Origin: Anastrepha obliqua
Lineage: Eukaryota > Arthropoda > Insecta > Diptera > Tephritidae
Assembly: GCF_027943255.1 (NCBI RefSeq)
Contig: NC_072892.1
Location: 29,101,792 to 29,165,791, forward strand
DNA length: 64,000 bases
Direction: 5' to 3'
In this document: positions 32,701 to 45,076 of the stretch, piece after piece
Layout: every line of letters starts with the position of its first letter
Position numbering within the stretch: position 1 is the stretch's first letter
Notes under the pieces: model-generated
Told to the model about the DNA's origin: nothing
The model's input: only the letters and a program-made list of their open reading frames with translations
Database searches by the model: none
Made by a program: the position numbers and the translations under genes

Positions 32701-35700
32701 TGAAGTTATCACAAACCTCTGAGATTTTAAACTGGTAGAAAGTAAGAACTTTGAAATGTTTATATGAAATATAAAATAAACACTTAGTTTTAGCTTGTTT
32801 TACCAATCTTCACAGCAAATAATAATAATAAAAAACAGAGAAAAATAGCAAGAGAGAGAGCTGCCCAAGTCGATAACGAAGGCGCTGTGGAAACGTGGTA
32901 ATCCTCGAATTACTCGTATCTAATAAATTACGTGCAGTGGGAGCATAACCATGTATATCTACTAGATCGATCTTCTTAAAAATCCCATCGAAGACAATAC
33001 TAATTCGATCAACAATAGGGATCAAAATAAGAAACTTTGCCGAAGGAACCATACCTCTAAAACCAATTCTGATGCCCCCCAATTTGGGCCGAACTATTTA
33101 GTTTCTTTTCTCATGTAAAGGCCAAAAATGGTGATATTTTAAAATTATTGTATGGGGAACCCCCCAGGGGAGTTCCAGAGGGTGTGCCACTGGCATGGGT
33201 GGATCGGCCGTCCAAAGTTAGTGTGGGTCGGTCATACATTTGGACTCGATTGGAGCACTCAAAGTGGGATTTTTCGTTCGACCCAAATTGGGGGCATCAG
33301 AATTCGTTTTAGAGGTATGGTTCCTTCGGCAAAGTTTCTTATTTTGATCCCTAGAATACGATTTTCACAGAGCAATGAGCGATTTTTAAATCGACCTGCC
33401 CCACAGTGCGGCCGATTCCCGAAAAGCTGGCCAAAACTCAAAAAATTAAGTAATTGATTCAAAATTTCTTACTCGGGGGTTGTCGGGGTCGCTGAATTTG
33501 ATCTTAAAATTTTGAAAATCCACTCCCTTCCACCCCTATTGGCCACCCCCTCACGTGAAATAGCGTATATTCTAGAACATAATCAAGATGCATGTTAATT
33601 TATATGTTTTCGGGGTCGCTGATTACGAATTTGATCTTAAAATTTTGAAAATCCACCCCCTTCCACCCCTATTGGCTACCCCCTCACGTGAAATAGCGTA
33701 TATTCAAGAACATAATCAAGATGCATGTAAATTTATATGTTTTCGGGGTCGCAAGGTAGCAAGTGGTAGCAGCTGAATCTTGTTTTATTCAGTAACCATT
33801 ACTTTTTTTGAGTAACCTTTAATAGGTTTCAAAGCAGCATATGACGGCGTTGTATTACTATACAGTTTGAAAACACAAATTTTATAAAAAAATTGCAAAA
33901 AATGTATCTACGTATTGCTGCAGCTAAAAATTTTGTGTCGAGGTATTGATATGTACTAAAGATTTCTCGTATTTTACTAACCTTCCGAAGATGATTCCAT
34001 TTGGTTTTGTTCAATTTACTCCATTACAAAATCTTTCAAATGTTTACAACTTTCACTATTCATCGACAGTAATACGATGCTCAAACGAAGGCCGCGTTGT
34101 GACTGAAAATACAGAGGATACTTAGGGTACAGGAGGTTGCTATGAACGGTTTTCACTACTCAAGGCAATACTGTAGCCAACCCAAAGACAAAAAAACTCT
34201 ATCTAGAAACTTTTTTTTCGACTTTTGGCCAGCTTTTTGGGAATCGGCCGCACTGTGCGCCCTAATGTATATATATATATGTGTTTCACCTGCATTTGCC
34301 AGATGAATGGTGGCGAAATATAATTATGTTGCCACATTTCGTCATGGACTAGCTGAGCAATTTTTTTCACTATTAACTAAGCTCTTATAAATCATAACGC
34401 ACTCAATAAAAGCACTCACCAGTAGTAAAGTCGATAAAAAGTAACGTGACACGTAACTGTCGTCCTTATTGATCATTACGTCTTGGAAGGTGATAGATGA
34501 AGCTGATATATGGTTTCGTGAAATAATTGGTTTTTGCAACTCGTTCATAATTTCCGTACCCAATTGAAAGACGTCGAAATGGTGACGATCCCGTGCTTTT
34601 GCTAAGATTGGTTGCAAATACTCATGCCATTTTTGAATCTTAAAATAAAAATAAATTTGTTTAATTTTATTTTTAATAATTTTACCATTAAGCACCTTTG
34701 TTTTACAATTCTGAACGTCCTGCTCGCTACCTGAGTTTCGGAGTTCATTTTCAATAAATAGTGTTGGGTCCATAATTGTATTATTAATTTCAGTGTCAAC
34801 GTCGTTAGGCACTTCACTCGGGTATGTAGATTCTTCCAATGCAGAATCTTCAATTGTAGCATCTTCAATTGTACAATCATTCTCTTTCGAATGCAGCAAA
34901 GCCTCAGTATTTTTTGGTGCCAAATCGTTTTCGCCTTTGTCAACACCTTCCACGATTTCCTCATTTGTAGCTATTGGTTCCTGCAACTGCGTTGCTTCAT
35001 TAAAATCCACGATTTTCTCATTAGTAGCTATTGGTTCCTGCAACTGCGTTGCTTCATTTAAATCCTCGCTTATCACATCCAGATTGCATACGTTGGGAAC
35101 TAGCGGCACATCTGCGTCAACGCCCGAATCCCTGCTCAAACGATGTAGGATTTTATTGGCTTGCTCTTCTTCTGTAAACCCCAGGAATTCTTCTCCATCT
35201 TCACAATCGCTAAGTATATTGTAATCTGCAATATGGGATAATATGAAACGTTTTTTTCCTAGAAAAATAACGGATGAAGTATACCTGTTTCGGTAGCACA
35301 TAACTCGTCGGTTGCATCATTGAATAATTTCATTGGCCTATACTGGCGTTGATCACTCGCATCTCCACACTGATATCGTTTCGTTGAACTCTACGGAAAT
35401 TTTATAAAACGATATGCAATACTAAAAAACCGTGAACTTGAAAAAATGTTCTCACCGATCGAAGAAGTATATCGGGACCAAGCTTAAAGAGTAAGCGTCG
35501 TTTAAGTATTTTTTTGTGAAATTTGAAAATATTCAACTCTAAAGGGGGAGTAGAAGGCCGTATTTGCACAGGGATCGTATATGTAGGGGGTGGTTCATCA
35601 TCTTCAATATTTAAAAGCGTTCTGATATCGTCATCGACAATAATGGTTATATTCTCCTTTCCTGGTATGGAAGGAAAAACATCGGTTGTAATCACTCTTG

Positions 35701-38439
35701 GGGACAGCATTCGGTGTTCCTGATCATCCAAATCCGAGAAGTATACGCCCTCGTCGTCTAGATGTGGTAGGTAAACACGAATTTTATCAAGGTTGACTTC
35801 GTTTTTATCTGAAGGGTGTTAAAAATATCGATTTGTTCATTACTTAAAAATTTAAAATACTAACCATTTTCAGTTTTCTTTTCAGCCGTCAACTCAATTC
35901 CCGTTTCATTTTGTTCACACTGTACTTCATTAATTGTTGCCGATAAATTATCAACTACATCAGTACTTTCAGCTAATAAATCATCTTCCTTATTTTTTGT
36001 ATTATTGCAGTCATTTGTTTCGTTTTGCTTGTTTATGCTTTCACCCAAGCCTGTATCGTTTTCTGGGCGATTTTCTATGCTATTGTTGGTAATTCCACTC
36101 TGATCCATTATATTTAATGCGTTGGAATTTTCTAAACCATTCGATTCCATTGAATTCGTTTGTGAATTAATGGCTGAAGCGTTTATTGAATTTTCGGTTT
36201 CGGTGCAGCATTCTAAAACTGATTTCTCTGTCGAGTTCAGCGTTTGGGTACAATCCAGCATTGAGCTTTGTGCTGTTACATTTGTTGTACTCATGTCCTC
36301 ATCAGTTGTTATTGTAGCCTCTTTTTCACTACTTTCAAGTATTTCAGATCTGTTTGCCGTTGAACTAATATGAATACTTGAGGTATCATTCAAACTAATG
36401 CTATCACCAACACCCGATTCATGTTGCATGGAATCAGTATTAGTTACGTTTATGCATTTGGTCGAATTGTGATTGCTTTCAAAGCTAGATTCTCTGGGTA
36501 ACCTTGTAACCTCTTTGTAATTTTCCGCTAGTCCTGCTCCTTTCCGATTCTTTAAGGCTTCTCCTATGGCCAAAGCTCTATTCTCTAAATCTAAATATTT
36601 TTCAACATACTCCTCCGAAAGTGGAGGCCATTCTGTAAAATCGCTAACCGAACTGTTATTGCGCTCTTCTATTTCTGCCAGCCGTTCTTCTTCCTCATCA
36701 ATATAGTCTTTTACTTTGAAGTGTAACCGAAAATTAATGTCTGCCACCAAGGTATTATACCTATGCTCCACATGATATGTGAACAGCTTGTAGTTTCGTT
36801 TGGAATCAATGTCTTCCTCATTTTCGAGATCAACAATACTTGCATGCGTCCATGCCGCCGGGTGTATATATTGCTCCGATTCGATTCGATAGAACTTAGA
36901 TGACATTACTTTAGGTTTGTCTTGCGGATGTCCACGCATAAATCGCTTTTCTTCGGTTAGTTTGCGAAATTTCCTTGGTATTAACTCTACTTCATAAGGG
37001 TCCTCTACTGGCGCTACTAGGCGTTTGCGAGTGCGTTTCGGTTTTTCTGTTGAGTCCTTTGTTTGATTTTTAGCACTAAAAGGAACAAATGATTAGTTAC
37101 TATGCTATTTTCAAAATGTTCCAAACGTTGCTCTATATTGTTAATAATTATACGCTCTATTCTAAAAAAAAAACGAGCTTCTCCTCCATACGTGTCGTGC
37201 GTATTGATGCTGATCCGCAAAAATGGAGAAGCCTACAGTTTTATGCCGCCTTGGAACGGCAGATAGACTTTTTATGAAGTGCTTTCTCATGGCAAAAATG
37301 CACTCGGAAGTTTGTCATTACCATTGCAAACACTTTCTCTATCATTTGGTGTTTCATACCCACAGTGGGCCATTCCGAATAGTAATCAAGCAAAAAATTT
37401 TGATAATATACTTTTTTCCTTATTTAATTTTAATAATTTTTTGATGAAAATATAGCTCATTCTACTACAAAATTCATACAAACTTAAAAAAATTACACAG
37501 TTTTTGGCCAGATTTGTAAACTTTTAAATCAATTTTTTGGAGATTTTTGAGTGTGTAGTTCAAAAGAAAGTTACTCAGAAATTACGAGTTTCTGCAGGTG
37601 GAGAGGTATATTTCGTAAAATTGGGGACTTCAAAAAACTTTAATCGAAATTTCACTGAAAAAATCGAATTCTATCATTTAATATTTGCTCTTCATAACAG
37701 ACATTAAATCCAACATCAACCGATTGGAAATCACGACGCCCAATTAAGATTTAATAAATGATATATTTTCGCTCGAATTCACTCTTACTTGTCTTCCTCT
37801 ATTTCCTTGTCCGCATTGTTCAAGGTCAGTATTTGGCGCTCCACTAAATCCTGTACAAAATCGACTCGCCTTGAATATATTTTTGAAGAGTTCAATAGCA
37901 ACAAGCCGGCTTCATTTAATACAATTTCTCGTCCTATACCCAATTGCTCAAATAAATCTAAATACTAATGGAATACCAAAAAACAATATAAGAAAGTTAT
38001 ATATTAAGACCTGAGTTTTAATTTTTCTATAGGAACTTACGTATTTTAAAGATATGCCAAAATCAGTAGCATACTCTGCGTGCTCTGCTAACTCCATAAG
38101 CAGAAGAACTATATTTTTTTGAGAACGTTCCGCCTCAACAGTGTGTATTAGTTTCGAAACACGTGAATTCGGATGTTTATTGGCTGCTTGGAAAATATTA
38201 TCGAGCGTCTTAGTATGTTCTGCACCTAAAATTATTTTAGTTAACGCAGCTTTATCACGCACTTTAAAACAAAAAATCATTCATTTTATGTATTTAAAGA
38301 TATATAAATATATTGGATATTATGGCGATTAAACCTAGTCACACACATTTAAACAACACAACTAAAGTAGAAAGCAAAGCTTCCTCCATTTATAATAGCT
38401 GAGGTTAAGCCAGCAATATTTCTTACCCAATTCAATCAT
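29799..38439 (-). CDS. Cap-H2: condensin II non-SMC subunit H2
   Basis: The kleisin subunit that bridges the SMC2-SMC4 heads of condensin II; in flies it drives chromosome territory formation and homologue unpairing. Exons (minus strand): 38427-38439, 38041-38261, 37789-37964, 35865-37075, 35456-35808, 35285-35390, 34420-35225 and 29799-30152. All junctions are GT...AG and in phase, giving about 1079 aa. The short first exon encodes MIEL. The N-terminal kleisin region includes GIGREIVLNEAGLLLLNSSK, then YSRRVDFVQDLVERQ. The middle is long, acidic and Ser/Thr/Asn-rich. The C-terminal winged helix has KWHEYLQPILAKARDRHHFD, then ITFQDVM and FLSTLLL joined to ANQNNLKI in the last exon. A 57 base mini-intron (GTGCTT...TTTAAG, 34642-34698) may be removed or read through. 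The last intron is 4.3 kb. Confidence 0.88.
30358..30622 (-). mobile_element. SINE copy E, nearly full length
   Basis: It runs from the 3' end (AATTGGCGCTTACACC at left) to the tRNA-like head, with the B-box complement GATTCGAACC near 30592-30601. It is the most complete copy here and sits sense to Cap-H2 transcription in its last intron. Confidence 0.65.
30650..31520. repeat. interspersed repeat starting ACAAGTAAGGAGGCTAAATT
   Basis: It starts with a motif of the ACAAGTAAGGARGGCTAAGTTCGG type that is common in fly genomes, here with GGTGCAAACCGAAC. It ends near an AATACCCTGCGCTTGGGTAT segment. No coding content. The class is unknown. Confidence 0.4.
31725..31790 (-). repeat. dispersed GTTGTTG-type repeat, copy 2 (partial)
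   Basis: AACGACCCGGATTTATATCC and GGCCAAGAACTGTCACTT are the reverse complement of the core shared with 21130-21260 and 41800-41890. Confidence 0.45.
32430..32530. repeat. 20 bp minisatellite, about 5 units
   Basis: Repeats of GATAACGACGCATGAGCAA with small variants at about 32433-32523, in the Cap-H2 last intron. Confidence 0.8.
33010..33355. repeat. inverted repeat, arms about 75 bp
   Basis: The left arm at about 33014-33092 and the right arm at about 33277-33353 are inverted copies, sharing for example AACTTTGCCGAAGGAACCAT and its complement. The spacer is about 185 bp. It is intronic. Confidence 0.75.
33400..34260. repeat. outer inverted repeat enclosing a tandem repeat
   Basis: CAGTGCGGCCGATTCCCGAA and following sequence at about 33402-33445 recurs inverted at about 34215-34258. 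Between them is the 130 bp tandem duplication at 33484-33760. The structure may be one decayed transposon with CACAGTGCGGCCGATTCCC-type subterminal repeats. Confidence 0.55.
33484..33760. repeat. tandem duplication, period about 130 bp
   Basis: TCGGGGTCGCTGA, AATTTGATCTTAAAATTTTG, CACCCCTATTGG and ATAATCAAGATGCATGT each occur twice, with a third partial TTCGGGGTCGC at about 33742. Confidence 0.8.
34951..35064 (-). repeat. in-frame 57 bp tandem duplication in Cap-H2
   Basis: Two adjacent 19-residue units differing at two positions (DLNEATQLQEP...EKIV and DFNEATQLQEP...EEIV, residues about 748-785) in the acidic middle region of Cap-H2. The nucleotide copies are nearly identical, so the duplication is recent. 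Confidence 0.9.
37165..37380 (-). mobile_element. SINE copy F in a Cap-H2 intron
   Basis: Shares the family's GAGCTTCTCCTCC-like start, GGAACGGCAGATA and TCATGGCAAAAATGCACTCGG segments. It is more diverged and lacks a clear B box. It lies in the 713 base intron 37076-37788. Confidence 0.5.
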
Positions 38440-40396
38440 TTTGATAACAGATAGCAAATGGCTATTTATTTATTAGAATATTTTCATATTTCACACTTAT
38501 TTTGGTTCTTATCTTTAACTTATTTTGTTATTCTCCTTTACAAATTTTTCCCTTTTCTTCACTTCAATTGATTCTGGTATTTAGGGGTTGTCCTGCAATT
38601 AAAACCTTTTACGGGACTGTAGCAAGTAGAAGCTTTCGAGCATATCAAAGCGAATTCATAGAAGGTGAGTTCAGTAGAGCAACAATAACATTTTCATGTA
38701 TTTACGTTCCATGTAATTGTAACCCGATTGGAGTAGTCATTGGAGTATCAGAAAAGTGTTAGGCACTCTTATCGAAATTTAGAAGTTCGAGTCGAATAAA
38801 AATCTTATTCGAACTGTCAGTCAGCTGTTTTGTTGGTGATTGTACTGGAATCAGAGAGTAAAATATGATGGAAAGAAAAATTCTGTATGATCATAGCAAC
38901 GCATTTAACTTCTTCGATGCATTGTAAATAAATTTTTGTCAATGAAAATAAGAAAGGAAATAAACTGAACGTCGAAATAACACTGTAATCTTTGAAAAAT
39001 TGGTTGATTCGGATTAATTCAAGCAACATTCTGAGCGGTTTGGTAGCAATTTATGGTTTTAAAAATTAATTTTTTTGATTTTACCAGTATCGACATGTTT
39101 ATTTACTGTATTTTTGTGTTTATATGTCTATATACACATATAAACTTACCATATAGAAAATAAACGTCATTTGACGTATTTCACACTGATTTCAAAATGG
39201 AGTCGCATCTTGTAAAAAAATTAGCGTTTTGCTCCTCACCGTTGTTTTTTTAAAACTGCCTCAGTACACGATGTACAGAACGCTCAATAACAAAATACTA
39301 ATAAAAATAATATCCAAAACTGATAATTAATTTAAGCTTTTCAAGTGATGGTTCCCCGACGTCGCTATCTTTATATTTTTAGGTTGTGGCGTAAATTGGT
39401 CGTTTAAAAAGACATTTTTGTAAGATCAATAGCAATACATTTACAATTCTCTCACTGTTTTCAATTCAGCGACGTTCCGTTGCTATTCGCGTTTCGTTGC
39501 TAATCGTAGTCAGAGCAAGTAATTCGTCGAAATGACACTAACGGTGGTTGTTTAAGAGTTAGTTGTCTTAATAACTCCCTGAACGGCAATGTTACTAAAA
39601 CTGTCTTGTTGACTGTCTTAAAAAATTGCCAATGAAGGCAAAGTATCAAGGATGATTAAGTGCATGGTTGCGCCTTCCGAATCCGCCTTCGAAAAAGCCC
39701 ATGAATAAACAAACAAGAGGAAGGGGTTTACTTGTTTGTGAAGAGGAAGAGTAGGCGAAAGCAATGGAAACAACCAAACACAAGAAATTATACGCACACA
39801 AGAACTTCCTTATGTATAACATGTGATTTCTCCCATTGTAGCTTGTTTTGTTGGTTTGTTTTGTATATGTAAGGGAACTGACGTCAGACTTTTCGAAATC
39901 AGTAGTTGTTTGGGGTGAACGCCACCTTTAGCACCCAATTCGCCTTGGCGTCAATGGAAAGCACCCTTGTTTGACAGATTTGCTTGAGATTGCTTAAAAA
40001 CAAAATGGTGTTGGCAAGGCGAGTCCATAGAGGGTGACTTCGCTGTGGCAGCTAAGTTGTTTTTCTTGCGATTTGTTTGTTTGTATGCCGCAGTGCACTA
40101 CTTCTTTGTTGTTGCCTTATTAGTTTGTTCACATTATCATCTAATTTTCGAAAATCAAGCTTCTAAATTAAAAAAAACCTAATAACTTGTAAATGTGGTT
40201 GTTGCTCTAGCGAAGTCACCTCTGATAAACTCGCTTTGTTGTTATAGGCGAATTCATATGCATAAGTCGATAGATTAGCCTTGGTGGTAAATATTTAGAA
40301 CTGTGCAATTGAAAGAAATTTGTGTGTGACAATTGTGTCTGTTATTTATAGTAATTGTTTATTCTACAATTTCAAACGAAAACAAAGGACGGAAAA
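38440..40396. promoter_or_regulatory. divergent intergenic region between Cap-H2 and MED7
   Basis: Two kilobases between start codons, holding both promoters and 5' UTRs. No gene was recognised. The CG content rises near 39470-39700. No core promoter element could be fixed. Confidence 0.35.
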
Positions 40397-41095
40397 ATGG
40401 CAAATCAAGAATCACAAGTTATGAGTTTGCCGTTACCGCCAACTCAATATATAAATCTTTTTTCCGAAGAAAACATACGACGCAATCGCGCTCCTCGACC
40501 ACCTCCTCCTATACAAGATTCTTACAGTATGTTTGGTATTCAATATAATAACGAAGAAATGATACGCTCCTTGGAGTCGCAGAATATTAAACGCCTTATT
40601 CCGCTACATTTTGACCGCCGGAAGGAGTTGAAGAAACTAAATCATTCATTATTTGTAAATTTTCTGGACCTAATTGATCTGCTGATTCAATATCCTGATA
40701 GTCCGCGAAGAACAGAAAAGGTAACTATCAACTAGACGAATAGAGTACAACATTTCATTTCACATTTGCAGATAGATGATTTGAGCCTGCTTTTCGTACA
40801 CATGCACCATTTATTGAATGAATTTCGGCCTCATCAAGCCCGTGAAACACTACGAGTCATGATGGAGATGCAGAAACGGCAGCGTGTTGAGACTGCAACA
40901 CGGTTTCAAAAGCATTTGGAACGTGTGCGAGATATAGTAAATACCGCATTTGCTGATTTGCCTGAGATACGTAATGATGATCGTGATAACGATGAAAACG
41001 TTAAAATGGAAATAGATACACAGGAGTTTAATACAAATAACCGAAGCGATCAGCTGGATCGCATAATGTGTAAAATTATTGATGGAATGGATTAG
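40397..41095 (+). CDS. MED7: Mediator complex subunit 7
   Basis: A middle-module subunit of Mediator, the coactivator linking activators to RNA polymerase II; it pairs with MED21 as a long coiled-coil hinge. Exons are 40397-40720 and 40772-41095, joined at AAG|GTAACT...TTTGCAG|ATA in phase 0. The product is 215 aa, near the family size. Motifs include [57 protein letters not shown] and [22 protein letters not shown] sequence. A basic helical segment and an acidic tail follow. The start is the first Met, after an in-frame upstream stretch without conservation. An ATTAAA-like signal lies about 50 bases past the stop. Confidence 0.95.
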
Positions 41096-41799
41096 ATGTA
41101 AACTCTGACTTTCGCTTTATGTACGCTAATATAATACATTACATAATTAAAAATTAAAATTTACATTGTTAACCGAATGGAGGTTTTAAATGCAGTATTT
41201 TCGAACTCAAAAGGTATTAAGAAATTCCCTTCATGATGATTTTAACAGATATAAACACACTTCTGTAACAGTCGTACGGGAATTGCATGCAAAGTGTTAG
41301 GCCATATACAAATGTGGACCCTTTTTCGTCTTTCTTGAATACGCTCAACAACTTCAACTTATTTACTACTAGCTATAATAGCTAGCGAGTTCTTTTATCT
41401 AGTAGGCTGTTCTTAAGGTCAATCATTATAAAAATATCCCATGGTTGTATGCTTGACTTTAATAAGTAAATATCCCAATGAATTAGAAAGCATAAGTAAG
41501 ATATCGGCCTCTCTTCTACCACGAGTTGATTCTTCAAAAATAATATTTTTAGAAATTATTTTTTATGAGAAACTCCGTTTTTGGAGGTATTTTCAAATCT
41601 TAAAAATGTTCCGAAATATTTTGGCGAAAGTCTTTAAATGTGATACATTTTACAATTCCGATAGAAATTTTGTGCCAGACCCAATTGTATTATATATATA
41701 ATTGTAGTATTGTGACAGAATGATAGAAGAAATGTGCACGAATTGGAAAAAATGTATTTTTATCACTTGCAATCGAGGCAGATTACACAGGTAAATGCA
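41096..41799. other. MED7 3' flank, AT-rich
   Basis: No gene was recognised. The small frame at 41441-41701 has no recognisable motif and looks like chance. Confidence 0.35.
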
Positions 41800-41890
41800 G
41801 TTGTTGTTGTAGCAGCCTAAACTTTCCCGTGCATATACGAGGAATGCTGCTGAAGTGACAGTCCTTGGCCGGGATAAACGCTAAAAAAAA
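41800..41890 (+). repeat. dispersed GTTGTTGTTGTAGCAG repeat, copy 3
   Basis: Shares GTGCATATACGAGGAATGCT and AGTCCTTGGCCGGGATAAA with the copy at 21130-21260. Confidence 0.55.
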
Positions 41891-42059
41891 CACTTTTTTC
41901 ATGAATTTATTGTAGCGAAACGGTTCAAGTCAGTTTATTAAAAGTTGTTGCATATTATAAAGTAACATTTCAAGAATATTTGATAAAATTTTCATGTAAA
42001 AATATTGCAAAATGAGCGAATGAGAGCACATTTACGTAGACGTATTTTCAAAAATACAT

Positions 42060-42590
42060 TTTGCAGTAGTCAGCATATCTCAGCGTAGAATCATCTGAAA
42101 TCAAAAAAATCGAATAATTTAGTTAAAGTATGAGTTAAACTTCCCCCCAACGTTTATTTTGACGATTTATTTTCATCTTCAGCCATTTGGTAGTCGTTTG
42201 AAGTAAAAAGTGATTTTTGACGAAAAAATGCCGCCATTTTGTAGGTGTAAAACCACCTTAATATAAAAAAAATGGCGAAAAAAAAACGTTGGCGGGAGGT
42301 TTTTTATATGTAAAATATGTGTGCAAAATTTCAAAAGGATCGGTTGAGTAGTTTTCAAATGCCAATGACTACGCACTTAAAAAAAAAGGTTCGAGAAAAC
42401 CGCGTTTAAAGTTTTAAGTTATCTCGGCAGATGTTTGAGGCGTCTCGGCTTTATGCTCTATAACTTAAAAAGTTTTGCTCGGATTGACTTAAAATTTTAA
42501 CACGGTATTTTTGAAATGTTTTACTACAATAACATGCAAAAAAAAAAGATTTTTATCCCTTACCCCCCCTTAATTAAACAATTATCAATG
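42060..42590. mobile_element. possible MITE, AT-rich, non-coding
   Basis: Composition and phrases such as ATCTCGGCAGATG and TTTCAAAAGGATCGGTTGAG resemble the TTAA-flanked MITE at 49970-50627. Ends are not defined; a C-run (TACCCCCCCTTAA) marks the right side at about 42563-42575. Confidence 0.35.
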
Positions 42591-42859
42591 AATTTATTTA
42601 CAACATTTTCTTAAAAATTCAAGTTTCTTGAAAATTTAAATAAAACAAAAACTGGTCTATATTTCAACTTTTAAGGCTAAATAAAATAAAATAAAATAAA
42701 TAATTCTGTTTTCCTCAAAAATTGTAATTTTTAATTAAAAACTAAGATTTAGGTACATTATAAAATTATTTAAATACGCATTTAATGATTATTGACGTCA
42801 TTGCAGTGTTCCTGCAACTTAGATTCCTTTAATTAATCACATTAACTTTATCATTTCAT

Positions 42860-43160
42860 CGAACCCATACAAAAATTGCTTTACACCTCCTTTATATATT
42901 CTCACCTTGAGGATGCCAATATTATTTGGTGGCCTTTTCATCAATTCTCAATCAATAGGATTGAGAAAATTCAAAGACAAATTCGAAATTTCTACTCTTT
43001 TTACGGAAGTTATAAAACAAAATTAACCTCGAAACGGGCCAATTGCTTACGCTCATAATGAATTCATCCGGATCTTATATCTTATCGAGCTTGATTTTTT
43101 GTTGTCTGATGTTGCTTTCGTTAACTTTCTAAAATCTTGTGTATAATAAAAAATAAATAA
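42860..43160 (+). mobile_element. Jockey-like LINE 3' fragment
   Basis: Weak + strand similarity to the C-terminal end of Jockey-type ORF2 (IIWWPFHQFSINRIEKIQRQ at 42918-42977). It is followed by an A-rich AATAAAAAATAAATAAA end, into which the Helitron is inserted. Confidence 0.5.
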
Positions 43161-43460
43161 ATCTATATACATATATAAAAGAAAGTCATGTTAGTTACAC
43201 TATTTATAACTCGGGAACGGCTGAACCGATTTGGCTGAAAATCGGTGGAGAGGTAGTTTAAGACTAGGAGACGGACTTAGGATACTTTTTATCCCATTCG
43301 AACGCGTATCCGTGAAGTCACTATAAAATGTGGTATCGCAAAACGCAAATGACAGCTAAACGTAATTTTGTCTATGGTTAAGTAGAAAATTTAATAATAT
43401 AAATTTTGTCAGAAATATATAATCACAGTAATTTGTATTCTCTTTGAATCATCATTATCA

Positions 43461-45001
43461 ATGCCGCGACCAAGACGATCGAATCTTTCCCGACAAAGCC
43501 GTAATGGAAGAAGGATACGAAACATTGCGAATGAAACGACTGAAGAAGCACAAGGAATTGCCCGTGAAGAGCGCCGCGTTAGTATGGCTCGACTTCGTGC
43601 TTCTCAATCACAAGAGCACAGCGAGGCAGACCGTGAAACGGCTCGGTTGGCAGCGCGAAATCGTCGAGCGAATAACAGAGATCAACAAGTAGTTTTAGTA
43701 GTTCAAACAAATGTACCATTGTTGAATCGCCAACAAAAAGAAGTTTATGATACATTAATGAAGGCAATTGCTGTTGGAAATGGTGGTTGATATTTCCTTG
43801 ATGCCCCTGGTGGAACTGGTAAGACATTCCTCATGTCAGTAATTTTAGCCACTGTTCGTGCGAAATCCAACATTGCGCTTGCAGTTGCTTCTTCTGGAAT
43901 AGCAGCCACATTGTTAGAAGGATGCCATACGGCTCATTTAGCATTAAAATTGCCGTTAAACCTTCAAAAAATTGAAGAACCAACATGTAATATTTCAAAA
44001 AACTTGCACAATGGCGCATAAAGGTGCATTAGGAGCACTTAACCGAACATTGCAAGATATACGCAATGACTCGAGATATTTTGGAGGCGCAATGATTTTA
44101 CTGTCTGGCGACTTCCGCCAAACACTGCCAGTAATTCCAAGATCAACGGCTGCTGACGAAATAAACGCTTGCCTCAAATCATCGAATCGATGGCGCTATG
44201 TGAAGAAACTTCAGCTGACAACAAACATGAGAGTTGCATTACTTAATGATACATCTACTGAAGATTTCTCTGAGCAATTACTCACTATCGGTAATGGTCG
44301 AGTACCTGTCGACGAATCGAGCAGGTTGATTTCATTTCCTCAGAATTTCTGTGACTTTGTCTCATTGAAAGACGAACTTATCAATAAAGTATTCCCAACC
44401 ATCATTAATAACTACAAAAATAATGAATGGTTGAGTAAGGGAGCAATTTTAGCGGCTAAGAATAAAGATGTAAATGCCCTAAACTACATAATTCAAAATG
44501 ATATCATTGGAACAATGCATTCATTCAAATCCATTGACTGTGTAACAAATGAAGATGAAGCCACCAACTATCCAATTGAATTTTTAAACTCCTTGGATGT
44601 GCCTGGCTTACCACCACATAATTTACGTCTAAAAGTTGGCTCCGTAGTAATCATGCTTCGAAACCTAAGCCCACCAAAACTTTGCAATGAACAATGTGAT
44701 TTACGCGACGATACTCAAAGGAAAATTCGAAGGTGAAGAATTTCTCATTCCGAGGATCCCAACCGATCTTCCGTTTGAGTTTAAAAGACTTCAATTTACG
44801 TTCCGTCTTGCATTCGCCATGACCATTAACAAATCACAAAGCCAATCCTTGAAAGTTTGTGGTCTGAATCTAGAAAATCAATGTTTCTCACATGGTCAAT
44901 TATATGTGGCATGTTCACGGGTCGGAAAACCATCTGCGTTGTTTGTTCTTGCACCTGATAATAAAACAAAAAATGTCGTGTATCGCAAGGTGCTTAACTG
45001 A
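43461..45001 (+). pseudogene. Helitron Rep-helicase ORF remnant
   Basis: Three broken frames (43461-43790, 43972-44736, 44687-45001) plus a bridging stretch. The N-terminal piece is the basic, Arg-rich start common to insect Helitron ORFs. After a large deletion the PIF1-like helicase follows, with Walker A DAPGGTGKTF (near 43800), SSGIAATLL, then LLSGDFRQTLPVIPRST and LTTNMRV. The end is QLYVACSRVGKP and the stop at 45001. The Rep nuclease domain is missing, and a stop (43788) and frameshifts disrupt the helicase. Confidence 0.8.
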
Positions 45002-45076
45002 AGAGTACAATCTATTAAAGCTTCATTGAAATATTTGATTAATAAAAAAATAAGCTTAATACCTTCTACTCAAATA

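Noticed and set aside
34793..35224. 143-codon + strand frame
   Set aside because: Antisense shadow of Cap-H2 exon 7.
21130..41890. GTTGTTGTTGTA repeats as LTR ends
   Set aside because: Copies are short, in mixed orientation, and no retroviral-type coding region lies between them.
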